Positions 1-33,590 of a stretch of 64,000 nucleotides of DNA are shown in pieces. A program made the position numbers and the translations under genes. Each line of letters opens with the position of its first letter. Position 1 is the first letter of the stretch. The stretch is from the NCBI RefSeq assembly GCF_905220565.1, contig NC_059400.1:10066159-10130158 (forward strand), in the 5' to 3' direction. The DNA comes from Melitaea cinxia (taxonomy: Eukaryota > Arthropoda > Insecta > Lepidoptera > Nymphalidae). The notes beneath the pieces were generated by a model. That model was not told the origin of the DNA. It saw only the letters and a list, made by a program, of their open reading frames with translations, and did not search any database.

Positions 1-97
1 TGCGGTCATCAACCTGCCTGCCCAGTGTGGTGACTATGGACAACACGCATGAGTTTATGGAGGCCTATGTCCAGAAGTGGACTGCAATAGGATGAAT
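1..97 (+). repeat. RTE-like LINE 3' tail fragment
   Basis: The sequence matches, with small differences, the ends of the copies at 33935-34252 and 35768-35995: a 'gcctgcccag.gtggtgactatgg' block, then 'ggaggcctatgtccag.agtggactgcaatagg' and a tail rich in GAT. Such a tail with GAT repeats is typical of RTE-type LINEs in Lepidoptera. Assignment to RTE is from general knowledge of the tail, not from any coding sequence. Confidence 0.5.
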
Positions 98-100
98 GAT

Positions 101-180
101 TATGATACATCCATATGTATTTAGTGGAAAGCCGTTATTTTATTATTACAAACCGACACTCCAATTTTATTTATTTGTAT
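101..180 (-). repeat. Helitron-like family A, 5' end fragment
   Basis: The block 'cactccaattttatttattt' preceded by 'ttattacaaaccgaca' is the reverse complement of the first 80 bases of the full copy at 53224-53520. Only the 5' part is present. Confidence 0.5.
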
Positions 181-1727
181 AAATATGATCATAAAAATTA
201 AATTTAGAGATGACTAACTACTAGACTTTTGAAAATGACAGTGGTGAACAATGTTCAGTAGAACCAATAAGGATGAGATGCACTTTAACCATTATCTATA
301 ATCTGTTATGGAAAACAAGTAGAAATAAAGTATTAGGTATTGACAAAGTAACATACTTGTAGCAAAAAATAAGAAAAAGATTATGTCAGAACAAACTAGA
401 CATTATTAAGGTTTCACTACACCTTAGTTTTATAATGGAATCAGTTTTGAATCTTATATTAGTATAATAAAAATCATTAAAGAATTTAGTAAGTTAACCT
501 ACTATAATACTACTACTTAAATTGAAATCTAAATTAAGCACCTAAATTTGAGACGTTTATTTATCGTGAAGCATTAAAAAAACTTATAATAATATTATCA
601 CAGTATAAAATTTAACAACAATGTAAATAAAATAAGTATTGATTAATCCAAAACCATAAAATTATGGTAATAATCAAAATTCGATAATTATCGCAATTGA
701 TTGCAAGTGTCAAACCAACAAAAACATTTAAAAAAATGTTAGTCTATCTCAACATCGTGCTAAGACACAAGCATGCCATTAAAATCAACAAATGTAAAAT
801 AGTTGGGGTCACCTAGTTTAATTCAATGTAATTTTAAATTCATATGGATTTTGTAGTATTTAATTTTTTAGTTTCCATAATGTTGCTGAACTTTATATGA
901 ACTTATAACAAAGTGCTTTGAAACTAGTGTACAATAATTTGTAGTAGGTAATGATGATATTCGAAACCAATGACCTTGATTATTTAAATTATTATAAATG
1001 TGCATTTTGTCTACATTATTACATTGTAGTTGTGTGAAAATTTTATTGTATGTGAAAACAAGGCACTTAAAAGTTTTCATCACATAAAATACTAGATACT
1101 TTTAGGAAAACAGTACTTGGCTTCCTATCTTACTCAACATATATTAAACACATTTTTTTTATAATGATTTTATTTTAGATTCGAAAAACTTAAACTTCAG
1201 TTAACTGTGATTTAAATGAAATGCATAAGATTTGTTATCAAACATGCTACATTTTTTCAAATTATTTGCCAAGTTCAATCATTTTTACTCTATTAGACAA
1301 TTTTAAACAAAAGTCAAAAATAAAGATAGTTTTCATAGTGCAGTGAAAGTTTAAAAACTTATAATTTTAAACGTGTTAATTTGGCCTTGATACGAAACTT
1401 GTAGATCGAATCCCACCCAAGGGGGCAATTATAAATCATGACTAGAAATTACTGCTGTAAGGGAAATGCTTCATTTTACTCGGTAAAGTGCTACAATATA
1501 TTTAGACGTGTGATGTAATAAATAGGTTATGTATGCGTAAAGAAAAAGAACCACTTTACCAGTTAAACACAAGTAACTCACTGGTAAAACTGGTGAATGT
1601 CAGTATTTATACATTAAAGCAATGTTATATAAGTTATACAAATTAGAATAAATATTTCATTTAAATCGTAATATTCAGATTCTATGTTATAAGACATAGA
1701 AAAATATACAAAAGTAATATACCCCTA

Positions 1728-1917
1728 CTAGCTGACCTGGCGAACTTCGTATCACCTTATTTTTTTCTGAAATATAATAATAACATAATATATTAAAATA
1801 AAATATAGCCTATCTTTTAAGTTAAATCAAACTGCACACGGTGTGCAAATTTGACTAAAATCGGTTAAGTAGTTTAGGAGTCCATTGAGGACAAACATTG
1901 TGACACGAGATTTATAT
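1728..1917 (-). mobile_element. Helitron-like non-autonomous copy, family B
   Basis: Starts with CTAGCTGACC, which read on the minus strand is the CTAG terminus typical of Helitrons, preceded by GC-richer sequence. It ends in 'gtgacacgagatttatatat'. The copy at 1933 begins the same way, directly next to it. Confidence 0.5.
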
Positions 1918-1932
1918 ATATTAAGATATATA

Positions 1933-2125
1933 CTAGCTGACCCCGCAAACTTTGTTTTGCCGTATACGTTACAGCCCCCCTATATAACTTAGGGGTGTGA
2001 AAAATAGATATTTTTCGATTCTCCGACCTACCCGATATGCACACCAAATTTCATAAAAATCGGTCCAGCCGTTTCGGAGGAGTATTGTAACTAACATTGT
2101 GACACAAGAATTATATATATATTAG
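1933..2125 (-). mobile_element. Helitron-like non-autonomous copy, family B
   Basis: Second adjacent copy in the same orientation, starting CTAGCTGACCCCGCAAAC and ending 'gtgacacaagaattatatat'. It includes 'atcggtccagccgtttcgga' and the uninterrupted stretch 'ggagtattgtaactaacatt'. That stretch is the empty-site counterpart of the MITE insertion at 8418-9227. Confidence 0.55.
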
Positions 2126-2984
2126 ATATATATCATATATTTTTTATTAGATACTAGACTACTTGATGTTGCAAAATAAATTATTGCATACTTAACTAAT
2201 TTATGCCAAAATCCCTGCTATTGTTAATCATAAGAATAATCTGTTTTATATTTCTGTTAGTTAAGAAAAAAATTAAATATTAATGTACATACATATATTC
2301 TAAAAAAATATATGCAAAACTTGAACCAAATCATCTTCATTATAAATGGTGAAATTTAACATACACACGTACGTTAAATAATTTTGTAACAAATTTCTAA
2401 ATAATAATTACTTTGAATGACTGAAGCAAAAATAACATTAAGGCAATCTCTTGTATTTTAAATTTACATACGTCTCAGAAAGATAGTATTTAAACGTTAT
2501 TGCATAAACACATTACATAATAAATTCTATTAGTTTAATTGTACTTAATTGATATTCTGTCTATCGCTACACAGCACAATGAATATAATTTCTCTAGTCT
2601 CAGCATCAGTGACTACATCGTAAAATCTTTTCACTTTTTTTTCGCTTGCCGCTCTAGGCACGCGTCTCTACCGCTATCATAATCACACGAATAATAAAAC
2701 AGTTTCAAATTACCTAAGCGTTGACTTGCGATGTAGCCACTGTTACGTTTGTTACTTTAATTTGCACATTTTTTTTTTTTGTTTCTTAGCTGCTGTGTCT
2801 TAGTTTTTTGTTTCTTTAATATTTTCAGTATTTATGTGGCAGCTCGTGATGTTGTGGGCTCCTGAATTTTCAGTACTTTATTTACATGATTATGTTTTGT
2901 AAAATGCACAGTGTTCATAGTTTTGGATTGTGAATCTTATGTAGTGTGCATGCTTTGAAATCGCACCCGAGTAGTGGAGACGAC

Positions 2985-24200
<21,216 letters not shown>

Positions 24201-25084
24201 CTTTATACTGCCTAAGAAATACGCTTTTCCCATTACTATTGGAAATTATCTTGCCGAGCTGATCCAGCTTTAGGTAATGATCAATGTTTTAAATAAAACT
24301 GCCTTTTAAATGTGATGTTTTAGACAAAAAAAAGGTTTAAAAAATACCGATATTGCTACATGTTAAAAAAAAATCAAAATACATTTAATAATTTTGAGGC
24401 ACTACCATTGAATTAAGTTTTTCTTGAAATGGCTTCATAAACTAGTTATTTAATTTAAAAACATGAAAATTTGGTAATAATAAGTTATTGTGAAAGTTTC
24501 AATAAATAAGCTTAAAATATTTTTGTAGTAGTGCCAATTATTATTCGAAGCTTTAATTCGCTTGTTGGACAAGCTGTCGCTTAAATTCTGGTTCTTAACA
24601 AGATTATCATACACTGAAGCTTTTCATTGTGTTAAGAAATTGCTTAAGTAAGTATTATAATCTATGCATAGTGATATATAGCAGTGTATTCTATCTGAAG
24701 ATATGCTCCACTATTCCTTTTGTAATGAGTTTTATGTATAAATTTTAAGCTAAGCAAACAGCAAGTGATGACCAAAATGTAAAGTTGTCTTTATTATTTG
24801 TATGTTTTATATACTTGTGATAATTTAGCTCTGTTTAATAGACATTAGGCAAATAACGTGGGTTGTTCTTTCTATGTCATTGTATGAGTATGTTTCATTG
24901 ATTGTTTTGATATCTTTTTTTGAATCTTCAATTATTTATATTTGTATATGTAGCATATAATTTTACCCATTATAATGAATAATAATAAAAATGTATTCAT
25001 TTTATTAATGAAGCGCTCATCGCAGACCATGAATTTTTATATGGAGCAGATCAACGAATATATCATAGTATATTATATTGGCCA

Positions 25085-25190
25085 GTCGTGTGTAGGGTTA
25101 ACAACGCGCTTACGACCTAGTGTTGCAGGCGTCCGCTGCGGTAACTGCTTGCTGCTGCCATTAAATGGACTGTACGCTGTGTATACTTGT
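25085..25190 (-). repeat. R2 interspersed repeat, old fragment
   Basis: 'ttaacaacgcgcttacgacc', 'gtgttgcaggcgtccgctgc' and 'tggactgtacgctg' match the reverse of R2 with many changes. Confidence 0.55.
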
Positions 25191-26889
25191 TTATCCATAA
25201 TCGTTTAAAAAAGTATAATTTTATTACTGACTTTTCAATTTTAAGCCAATATCATTGCTTATTTCAACATTGGAAAAACAGTGAATGGGATTATTTGTAC
25301 TGGATAATTGATACTTATATTTTGTATAATGAACAGCGCTTCCGTTGGGCGGCTTGTATTGTGCGAAACGCAACAATTTGTTGTTACAAAATTATATTTA
25401 TTAATCTCAATGGAACTGACTATGTATTTGTAAGGTAGTGGAAGAAAAATTATCATTCCATGTTTTTTTTTTATAATTAGGCTTGTGTTTGTATTATAGG
25501 GCCTAATATTTTTAGTATAATAAATATACTGGCCTAAAAGGCCTACAACATTTTGACTTGGCAGTAGTTATTATTCCATGACGAAGAATTATGATAATTC
25601 AAGAAAAAATATTTTCCACTATTAATATTTTGGCAAAGAATTATGGTTTTAGAAGTGAAACGATGTTTTTATGTCAATAATTAAATATTGCTTAGAGCAC
25701 TATTTTCATAAGCACATGATAAAGTTTATTTCCAGTTTTATCATTAAGTTTATTTGTTAGTAATTAATTTAGTCTTATTTACAATTATTATTGTTACCTG
25801 TTAATTTTAAACTATGTTTGTTCCTTTATATGTGACAATTTTTTTAAGTGTTCGATTTAAATGTAATATTAAGAATATATTTTTGACTTTATTGTATATT
25901 TTTACAAATATATGTAAACTTTTTGTTTTAATAATGATTGACTATCTCGGAACCAATTTCTTTTTCTTTTACATTTAAATGATATAGGCCTTTTTATCAA
26001 TGTATATAGTATTAAGCTAGTTTTTGTCATAGTTTCTGAATAATGTATTACACGTGTATGTATCTACTTGTAATTTGCAAAAAATGTACTGCCAACATCA
26101 GTTTAAAAATAAAGTGTACAAAAAATGTTACCTGAAATTTTTGTACATACATTATATTGACTTTATATTTTGGTTTAGTATCTTAAATGTAAACATTAGA
26201 GTAGGTGCTACATCCTAAAACAGCTTTTTTGCTTTAATTAAATATAACGCTTGAAATGAATATCAAGATAAATGTAGTAAGCTAGCTTTTATTTAGGCAT
26301 CAAAGTCTTTACTGCGAGTATAGTTTTAAAAAATGAGCAAGCAACAAATCAAACTTTTACTTGGGAAATTTAAATTTTACTTAAAGCAAGAAAATTATGT
26401 AACAGTTTGTGATAAACAATCTATACTTGTAGTATTGATAAATTAAGAAATACAGAGAAAGAATTTGAGTTTAACTTCTCACAATTTTTTTTTTTTTTTT
26501 TTATTGCAAAGAAAATGGGTTGTACAATATTTTCATATAGTAGTTTATTACATTCCACTTATGCATCGACACATATGTAAGTGAAACGGATCAGAAAGTA
26601 TTATTTCATATAAGCTAAATTTAGGTTTGTGGCTAGGGTTACGTTAATATTTATTGTGTATTTTTATATTATGCTTGTGTAGCACAAATTTTCAATAAAT
26701 GTTTGAACATTTATTTGTTGTCTTTGATGCCCTAGTTTTGTACACATTGACATTAATAACATTGATTATTATGAATTCGCACAATGGTTGCTACTTTCGT
26801 ATAACGCGTAAGGTAGGTCTAAAATAAAAATAAAAAAACTTTTTTTTTTCATATATAAACTTTACTTAGAAAAGTAGTGTTTTTTTTTT

Positions 26890-27050
26890 TAAATAAATGG
26901 AACGTCTTACTGAGATTCGAATGTTAAAAAAACATCATTAGGTACAGTCATTCAGTGAATGGAATGTTGTTAACAGTCAATAAATGGAATGTTGTACTGA
27001 GATTCAAATATGTAAAAAATACATCATTAGGTAAAGTCATTAAATTGTCT
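26890..27050 (+). repeat. Short degenerate tandem duplication
   Basis: The block 'ataaatggaacgtcttactg' followed by 'aaaaaacatcattaggtaca' recurs at about 26980 with changes. Confidence 0.6.
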
Positions 27051-27057
27051 TACTGTT

Positions 27058-27295
27058 AACAGGGCACAAGCTGACTGGACTTTGAGAAAGGTTACCTGAT
27101 GGCGAGCAATTAGCGTACCTTACAAACGCTTGCAACACCAGAAACATCGCAAGCGCTTATTAGCCACCAAGCCGCAGTATAGAAATGGTGTAATATTGAC
27201 AAGCGCAAGCGCTTTGCTGACTCTACCCACTAGCCTCCCAGGAGCTTTGGTCACCTTACTCACCACAAGAACATAACACTGTTTGAAAGCCGTAT
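27058..27295 (+). repeat. R2 interspersed repeat with internal duplication
   Basis: 'cctgatggcgagcaattagc', 'ttgcaacaccagaaacatcg' and 'aggagctttggtcaccttac' match R2. The 'gcaagcgct' section occurs twice. Confidence 0.6.
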
Positions 27296-27450
27296 TATTT
27301 TGCTAACTTAGCTTATTAGTGGTTTTTTCTTCACTTATTTTTTTTATTTGATATTCGACAAATATTTGATTGAGTTAGGGTAAATAAACACTCGAATGGA
27401 GTACAACATACAGTCTCAAGTCCATTTCCCACCTCGTGCCCCTACCCTTG

Positions 27451-27456
27451 TTTATT
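27451..27456 (-). terminator. Likely polyadenylation signal of the Ly6 gene
   Basis: AATAAA on the minus strand, about 104 bases after the stop codon at 27560. Confidence 0.5.
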
Positions 27457-27559
27457 ATAATTATGGATAATGTCAGAGATTTTTAAATGCTAGGCATACA
27501 TTGTTAGGTACAATAATTCAATAATGGCATATTTCTTATTTATATAAAATTAAAATACA

Positions 27560-27765
27560 TTAAAATCTTAAGATATAATTTGTTATAAGCAACACTGACA
27601 AAAAATATAATGCTGTCACTTGAATACTAGAAGCTCCGTTGCATCCATCAATGCTACATGTGTAAATGCAAGTTCTATATTCCAATTTATCGCCAGGCAG
27701 TTGTACGTAGTTACAGTAGTTTCCTAAATCTAAAGATGAGCAAAATCTCTTTGTGCTAATCCCAC
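27560..27765 (-). CDS. Ly6 protein exon C (second half of domain, GPI signal, stop)
   Basis: Two bases plus 67 codons and TAA: GISTKRFCSSLDLGNYCNYV to LLITNYILRF. Five cysteines, the terminal C-N motif, small residues GASS as a possible anchor site, then a hydrophobic stretch. Acceptor aatttcag. Confidence 0.88.
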
Positions 27766-29624
27766 CTGAAATTTAATTTAATGAAATAAAAAATTTTGTG
27801 ACCATAGTTGAATAACACAAAATTAACTTTAGATTGATATTTACAATGGTTAATTCTTCATAAATTTTAATATATTATTTACTCAATATTTTTTTTAGTT
27901 TGTCTACTAAAAAAAAAATTCATACCTATTTGTGAAGTTGTGCTCAAGTAAACAAAAGAATGTTAAATTATTATAAATAGATTACATTAAATTTTTAAAA
28001 ATTGCAAAGTACATAAATTGTCAATTGTGTGTATATTAGATAGCAAAAATTGCTATTTAGGTTGATTTTTGTTTACGTTCTCTACAATTTGTATTAATTT
28101 GGTTTAAAATATAATTAAGTATTTATACTCACCAAAAAAATTATCAAAAGATTCATGTTAGTAGCATTAACCCTGTGCTGTAATTCTCAAACTGTGTAGT
28201 CCTAATTTGTTATAGAATTTACTACATGCATGTGTATAAATACTTAAAGGGTGCTTAAATCCAAACCCTTCCCCTGTACACCAGTATTACATTTAGACTT
28301 AATAGTGTGCTACTCCGTTGTAAAGGTATGTGTCAAAGCCAATTGAATAGCTACTGATATTTAACAGCACCTAATTCATTTAACAACACCTAAATGCTAA
28401 ATATTCAGTATTGTAATTAAATAGAATATTAACACACACACATATTAAAATGTTACTTTCAGATCTAAAATTTTAAGGCAAATTGATCCTCGCTACATAC
28501 ACCAACAAAAAAAAATGTGTTTAACAAAAATTTATCTCTGTAAGATAAACTCACTGTCACTTTAGTTAAAACATGAATATAATAGAATTATAATAAATAT
28601 TTATTTCATAATCTTTGTCATGGTCTATTTAAAGCCTTACAAAGTGCAGTGCAGTATAATTAGGCCATATTACCACACACCTTTTTCGCATTAAATATTA
28701 AATTCCAAAAGTGTATATATCATTAAGTGCAATCAATAATAAAGCATATTAGTTGTAATTGACACCTGTTAATTTGATACAATACTGTGCATTGAACACA
28801 TGATCACAGGACGTAGCCTTCAAAATCCCACCGTCCAGGTTTATAAGTCCATCACCACATTCCAATGTGGACGAGGAATTACATTGGATACATTCTAACC
28901 CTTCAACTGTGAATTATTTCATTAAAGAAATGTATAACAAAATATAATTAGATTAAACAATGGTTTTACTGTTATTAGGATAAAAAAATGTTACAATTGT
29001 TAAAACAAAAAATACACTATTCATATATAAAATTCACAATTAAGAAAACCAAGTATTGTAAGCATTATTATGGTGGGTCAAGTTAAAACTCAAAAGTTAT
29101 AATTTGATGGAGATATAAAGCATGTTATTTTTCTTATATTAGGACTTAATTACACAAACAGCATCTACGGTCTGTCTTGAGTTAGTTTTAATACATCAAT
29201 GGTTAGTGTATTGGTTAGATAAGAGATAAGTGTAACTAAATAAAAAAGATTTTGTTATTCAACCCCCGAAGATTATTTTTATTTTAAACTGTCATTCATA
29301 TACCTTCAAACCTCCCAACATGTTTGATGCAATATTGAGCATCATGAATGCCTTCACAATCACTTGGAACTAAATTGGTATCAGACTCTAAATACTCATT
29401 ACACTCAAATGGTGCATTTGAGTCAGTCCCAGAACACTGGTAACAGTTTATAGAACCCACTACAATAAATTAAAATAATAAAACAAAAGAAATATTTATG
29501 GAACAAAAAAAATGCAAACAAATCAAAATTAATAACTTGGGCGTGTTTTTAGTATGTCAATACCTGATTGTAACGTATTTACTGTCAACATTACAAATAA
29601 ACATTTTGTCATCACTTTATACAT
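27560..29624 (-). CDS. Ly6/uPAR-type GPI-anchored protein with two alternative half-domain exons
   Basis: Small secreted three-finger protein of the Ly6 superfamily; insect members act at the cell surface, for example on channels or septate junctions. Exons (minus strand): 29564-29624 signal peptide; A 29304-29459; B 28766-28906; C 27560-27765. A and B have the same phase (enter with two bases, leave with one) and each carries five cysteines with a shared ..AQYCIK ending. Exon C has the other five cysteines, ends the domain with C-N (DGCNG), and adds a hydrophobic tail typical of a GPI-anchor signal. So signal+A+C (140 residues) and signal+B+C (135 residues) each give one complete ten-cysteine domain. 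Including both would keep frame but give one and a half domains. Mutual exclusion is inferred, not shown. I do not assign an orthologue. Confidence 0.85.
28766..28906 (-). CDS. Ly6 protein exon B (alternative first half-domain)
   Basis: Two bases, 46 codons and one base: EGLECIQCNSSSTLECGDGL to AQYCIKLT. Acceptor attcacag, donor ACAG|gtgtca. Five cysteines in the same order as exon A (C-x2-C first, YC last). Confidence 0.85.
29304..29459 (-). CDS. Ly6 protein exon A (alternative first half-domain)
   Basis: Two bases, 51 codons and one base: GSINCYQCSGTDSNAPFECN to AQYCIKHVGRFE. Acceptor ttattgtag, donor GAAG|gtatat. Five cysteines. Confidence 0.85.
29564..29624 (-). CDS. Ly6 protein exon 1 (signal peptide)
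   Basis: ATG and 20 codons, MYKVMTKCLFVMLTVNTLQS, a lysine then a hydrophobic core as in a signal peptide, ending TCAG|gtattg (phase 1). Joined to A it continues VGSINCYQC, joined to B it continues VEGLECIQC; both are plausible mature N-termini. Confidence 0.8.
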
Positions 29625-29850
29625 CTTTAACTACTGCTTTTCTCTCAGACTTTCTTTTTAATTTATTTATAGTAAAATGTTTAATTATATTATTATTTAA
29701 CATTGGAGTACATAACGTTAATCGTTAAACAGTCTTAGCAAATGAAAATGCTGTCGGTGTCGGCGGTGTGGTCAGATGAAAAAATGCAACAGTTTTAGAC
29801 TTAAATTTTTTTTAAATAAGTCTGACAATAATTGTATTTACTCGCAAACA

Positions 29851-30430
29851 AAAAAAAACGACCTTAATTACACCGACAAGTAATACAACGTAGATCGACG
29901 AAAAAATAGTCAAGTAACTACGCATTATCAAAGATTACTAAAAAGTAGTTATCAGATTTCGATAAAATTTAAATGTGACTAAATCATAAACACCAGCTTC
30001 GAAAGCTTAAATTAAAAATTATCAAAATCGGTACACCCAGTAAAAAGTTATGCGGATTTTCAGGTTTCCCTCGATTTCTTTGGGATCTTATCATCAAATC
30101 CTGGTTTTCTTATCATGGTACCAAACTAGGGATATCTCCTTTCCAATAAAAAAAGAATTATCAAAATCGGTACATCCAGTAGAAAGTTATGCGGTATAAT
30201 ACAACGTAGGTCGACGAAAAAAGCGTCAAGTAAAAACGCATTATTAGATATAGCTCGAAAAGTAGTTGTTAGATCTAAAATAAGTTTAAATGGGACCAAA
30301 TAACACACACCACCTTTCGATTAATTTTTTTTTTGTCGAAATCGGTCCACCCAGTCAAAAGTTCTGATGTCAGATACATAAAAAAAAATACAGTCGAATT
30401 GAGAACCTTCTCCTTTTTTGGAAGTCGGTT
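29851..30430 (+). repeat. R1 interspersed repeat, full-length copy
   Basis: From 'ctcgcaaacaaaaaaaaacg' to 'ttggaagtcggtt'; same internal order as the 6365 copy. Confidence 0.75.
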
Positions 30431-30829
30431 AAAAAGCGGGAGCTTTAAAAGAAAGTTAAACATTTATAAAAATATTTAGTTATATGGGATATAATTTTTT
30501 TATTTTTATTTTTACAAACTGCCATACCCAGGTGAGATATAATTTAAATAAAAGGCATACGCTTGTTTTTATTTTGGAAGTAATTTTAAGTTTATAATTT
30601 CTCAAGTACGGTGTATTAATAACTCATCATAACTATACAATTAGAAAAATGTTAAGTAAAATTAAAAGTTTACAACTATGTACATCTACGTCAATTATTT
30701 ATCACTAAGGAATGATGTGTTATTTCATGGTTAAAGCTAAAGTTATGGCATCTACTGTAGCATCACTGTAATGGTCTGATCTTTATCTTTACATTAGACC
30801 TTTCATTAATATATATATATACAGATGAT

Positions 30830-32349
30830 ATACAGAATGTCCCAGCAAAGACTGTCAAGCGGTAGTCCAGAGCTAGAACATCCCTTGGGGATTCCGAATC
30901 ACCCCTATGTATATGATCCGATTCTTTATAGTTTAGGAGATATGATTTTTTTTTTCTACTTTTTCAATGTTTTTCGACCTTAGCGCTATTTTTGATCATA
31001 ACTTTGTAAATAATTGAGATAAATGCCTAATTTTTTTTTTTGTAATTTAGCTAAACCTTCGGTCCTAACTGATACGTACACAAATAAACTCTAAAAGCAA
31101 AACCATGTGTTTAAACGTAAAAGACATATTTAAAAAAAGAAAAGTGCAAAACAAATGATAACTTCGAAGATTAAAAAAAAATAATAGCCACGAAATAATT
31201 TATTTAAAAGAATTTTAAAAACTTTCTTAGTTTATCTAGTTTCTACCAGAAAAAAAATCAATAAGTTAGCTTTATGGCATCACTCTCAAATTTTGGTTCA
31301 AATACGACGTCTGATATTTGAAAACTTAAGTTTAAAACATTGTAATACTATTGGTCGTGTTTACAATGAGTACGACTTTTTTACTTCATCTATGTTATCG
31401 GGTATGATAGCCGCGCCAGATGTCGGGAAAGTTACAACTTGAACGAGTTAATGACATAATGAGCTAGTGTTAGAGTGAGATAGAGGCAATCTGTGACTTA
31501 TGATAATGACAAACAATTGAATACGTCACACTGCTCTGCTAGTCGTCTGCTTGCCCCCTGCGCTTACAGTGCGATAGCAATTCCTCTTCTCTGACAGTTA
31601 CTCATCAACGCGATCATGGAGCATAGAGAACCATGAACGCGATAAAAATTGCTTTCACACCGGACTTTGATTGCATTTCGATTTGGACAAGGCAGAGTAC
31701 CAGGAACAATCCCAGGACGTCTGCCACTAATAAGGGAATTAACCCGGAATTGGTAGAAGAAATTATTGAAGAAATAGAAAGAGATCCCAGTGTAAGCATC
31801 AGAACCATTGAACTCCACACTCGAATATCAAAATCTGTGACACACCGCATACTTCAGAGTGAGGGCTATCACCCATATCACATTTAAAGGGTGCAACAGT
31901 TAAAACCGGAAGATTTCCCCAGACGAGTTAGATTTTGCCAAGAAATGTTGCTCCGTCAAGCAGCCAATGAAAACTTTTTTAAATCAATTTTATGGACTGA
32001 CGAATCACATTTTAAGCGAACTGGGATTTTCAACACTCATAATTACCATTCCTGGGCTTTCGATAATCCTCATCTTGCGTGACAGGGAAATTTCCAAGAA
32101 CAATTTAGCGTAAATCTGTGGTCTGGAATTGTCAACAAACAATTAATTGGCCCATTTCAGTTACCTGACCGATTAAATGGTGATGAATATTTAAATTTTT
32201 TAAGAAATAATCTGGAGCCCCTGCTTGAAGATATTGATTTAGAGACGAGGCGAGACATGTTTTTTCAAAATGACGGCGCACCATACCACTATGCCAGGAT
32301 TGTCAGAGACTATTTAAACAGGCGTTTTAGAAACAAGTGGATCGAGTGA
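30830..32349 (+). pseudogene. Broken Tc1/mariner-superfamily transposase element
   Basis: Non-coding 5' part from 'acagaatgtcccagcaaaga'. A single reading frame runs 31633-32349, interrupted by in-frame stops at 31885-31887 (TAA), 32080-32082 (TGA) and 32347-32349 (TGA). It shows a helix-turn-helix region, then WTDESHF (first catalytic Asp) and FQNDGAPYH (second Asp). The third acidic residue expected after the conserved proline-rich stretch is missing because similarity ends at the last stop. The frame is otherwise well kept, so decay is moderate. No matching right inverted repeat was found, so the 3' end seems deleted. Confidence 0.78.
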
Positions 32350-33456
32350 GGCGGGACCATTGTATGTTGGCAGAAGGTCGTTTTATCTCAAAGAATGGGC
32401 ATCAGGCTGAATATGGAGCAATGAAATTCTCTCTCGACTTAACTTTTATATATATTCTAATTTCGTTGTGAAAGAACACTATTGGACAAAGGAAAATAAA
32501 AAATTATAAATATATACTTAAAATGATTTATTTAATCAGTTTCGATTTTATTTTTCAATTACATCATACCTCTATAAAAATATTTATTACAAAATAATGT
32601 ACTATACTTAAATTAAAGTTTAAGTAGCTTAGTAATGTTATTTATAATTATTAGCTATAATTCTATGGACGTATTCTGAAAAATTCGATGTTATACAATA
32701 TTAATATTTAACTCAAAAAACAAATTTATCTACCTCATTATTTTTATATATAACATCTTTATACTAATATTTTACCATAGTTTATAAATCACAATATGCA
32801 TGAGCAGAAGCTTATGTACTCATGAAAACTTTAATTTGTACATTATAATTCTACTTATAAATGCGAACTTAAATATCTTACGTACCTAGTAGGCAGTTCA
32901 AAGATGGATACTATTGTCATTATAATATTCTTAAAAATAATTTACATTCTATCTAAATGTAAATAAGAATCAATAAAAAGTAAGTAGAAAAGAGTTTTTA
33001 TTATCGAATAAAATCTTTTGTGTACATGAAAGATCTATCAGTTTCATAATAAAACGTTATTATTCAATCATTTTACACACTTATATACTGAATACCTACA
33101 ATACGACATGATTGGCACATGTTCTTACAGATCAGATACAGAAATTATTCTTAGCACTTACTTCTAAATAAAAAGAGTATTTATCAATAATAATACCCAC
33201 TGAGATATTTATTTAAATGTAAAAATGCAAGTTTAAACTTGATATATGTCACCTCCCTAATATTATAAAACTAAATCCTTATAAATATTTTAAACAAAGT
33301 TTTCCCAATAATCAGTTTGTAAGTTTACTTAATATTTATGTGATGGGCCAAAATCGTTCTATGTACGATTATGAAATAAACATAATCTATTTTAATTAGA
33401 ATCGGTGTTCACAAAAAATGTACAGTTTAATTGTAAATGTTTTAATATGTAAGTAT
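32350..33456. other. Non-coding, 3' side of the Slp gene
   Basis: AT-rich. It probably contains the 3' UTR of the minus-strand Slp gene; TTTATT (AATAAA on the minus strand) occurs at 33208-33213. Nothing else recognised. Confidence 0.4.
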
Positions 33457-33590
33457 CTAATTATTAAGCTGAGGTCTTAAGGGCAGTGACCCTTCGACCC
33501 AGAAGTTGGGACGTTGCATCATAGTTTGCCAGAGAGCTACTTCCTTCCCGACGCTGTCCATCCAATTGACATTTGCCCCCATGTATGTAC
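33457..33590 (-). CDS. btsz: Slp gene last exon (C2B end, stop)
   Basis: Two bases plus 43 codons and TAG: TYMGANVNWMDSVGKEVALW to LPLRPQLNN. Acceptor ttttttag. Confidence 0.93.

Larger units (their letters stand above)
181..2984. other. Non-coding region upstream of coronin
   Basis: Strongly AT-rich, with no supported coding exon on either strand. It holds two adjacent Helitron-like copies (1728-2125). The last few hundred bases (about 2560-2984) are less AT-rich and are the likely place for the promoter and 5' UTR of coronin, but I could not fix a transcription start. Confidence 0.5.
24201..27057. other. Coronin 3' UTR and intergenic sequence
   Basis: No further coding exon recognised. 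AATAAA at 24292-24297, 92 bases after the stop, is a possible polyadenylation signal; others occur up to about 26700, so the 3' UTR could be up to 2.5 kb. A reverse R2 fragment lies at 25085-25190. Confidence 0.5.

Noticed and set aside
29498..29728. Plus-strand hydrophobic frame of 76 codons
   Set aside because: It is the reverse of the Ly6 signal-peptide exon and AT-rich flank; the minus-strand reading explains the sequence.
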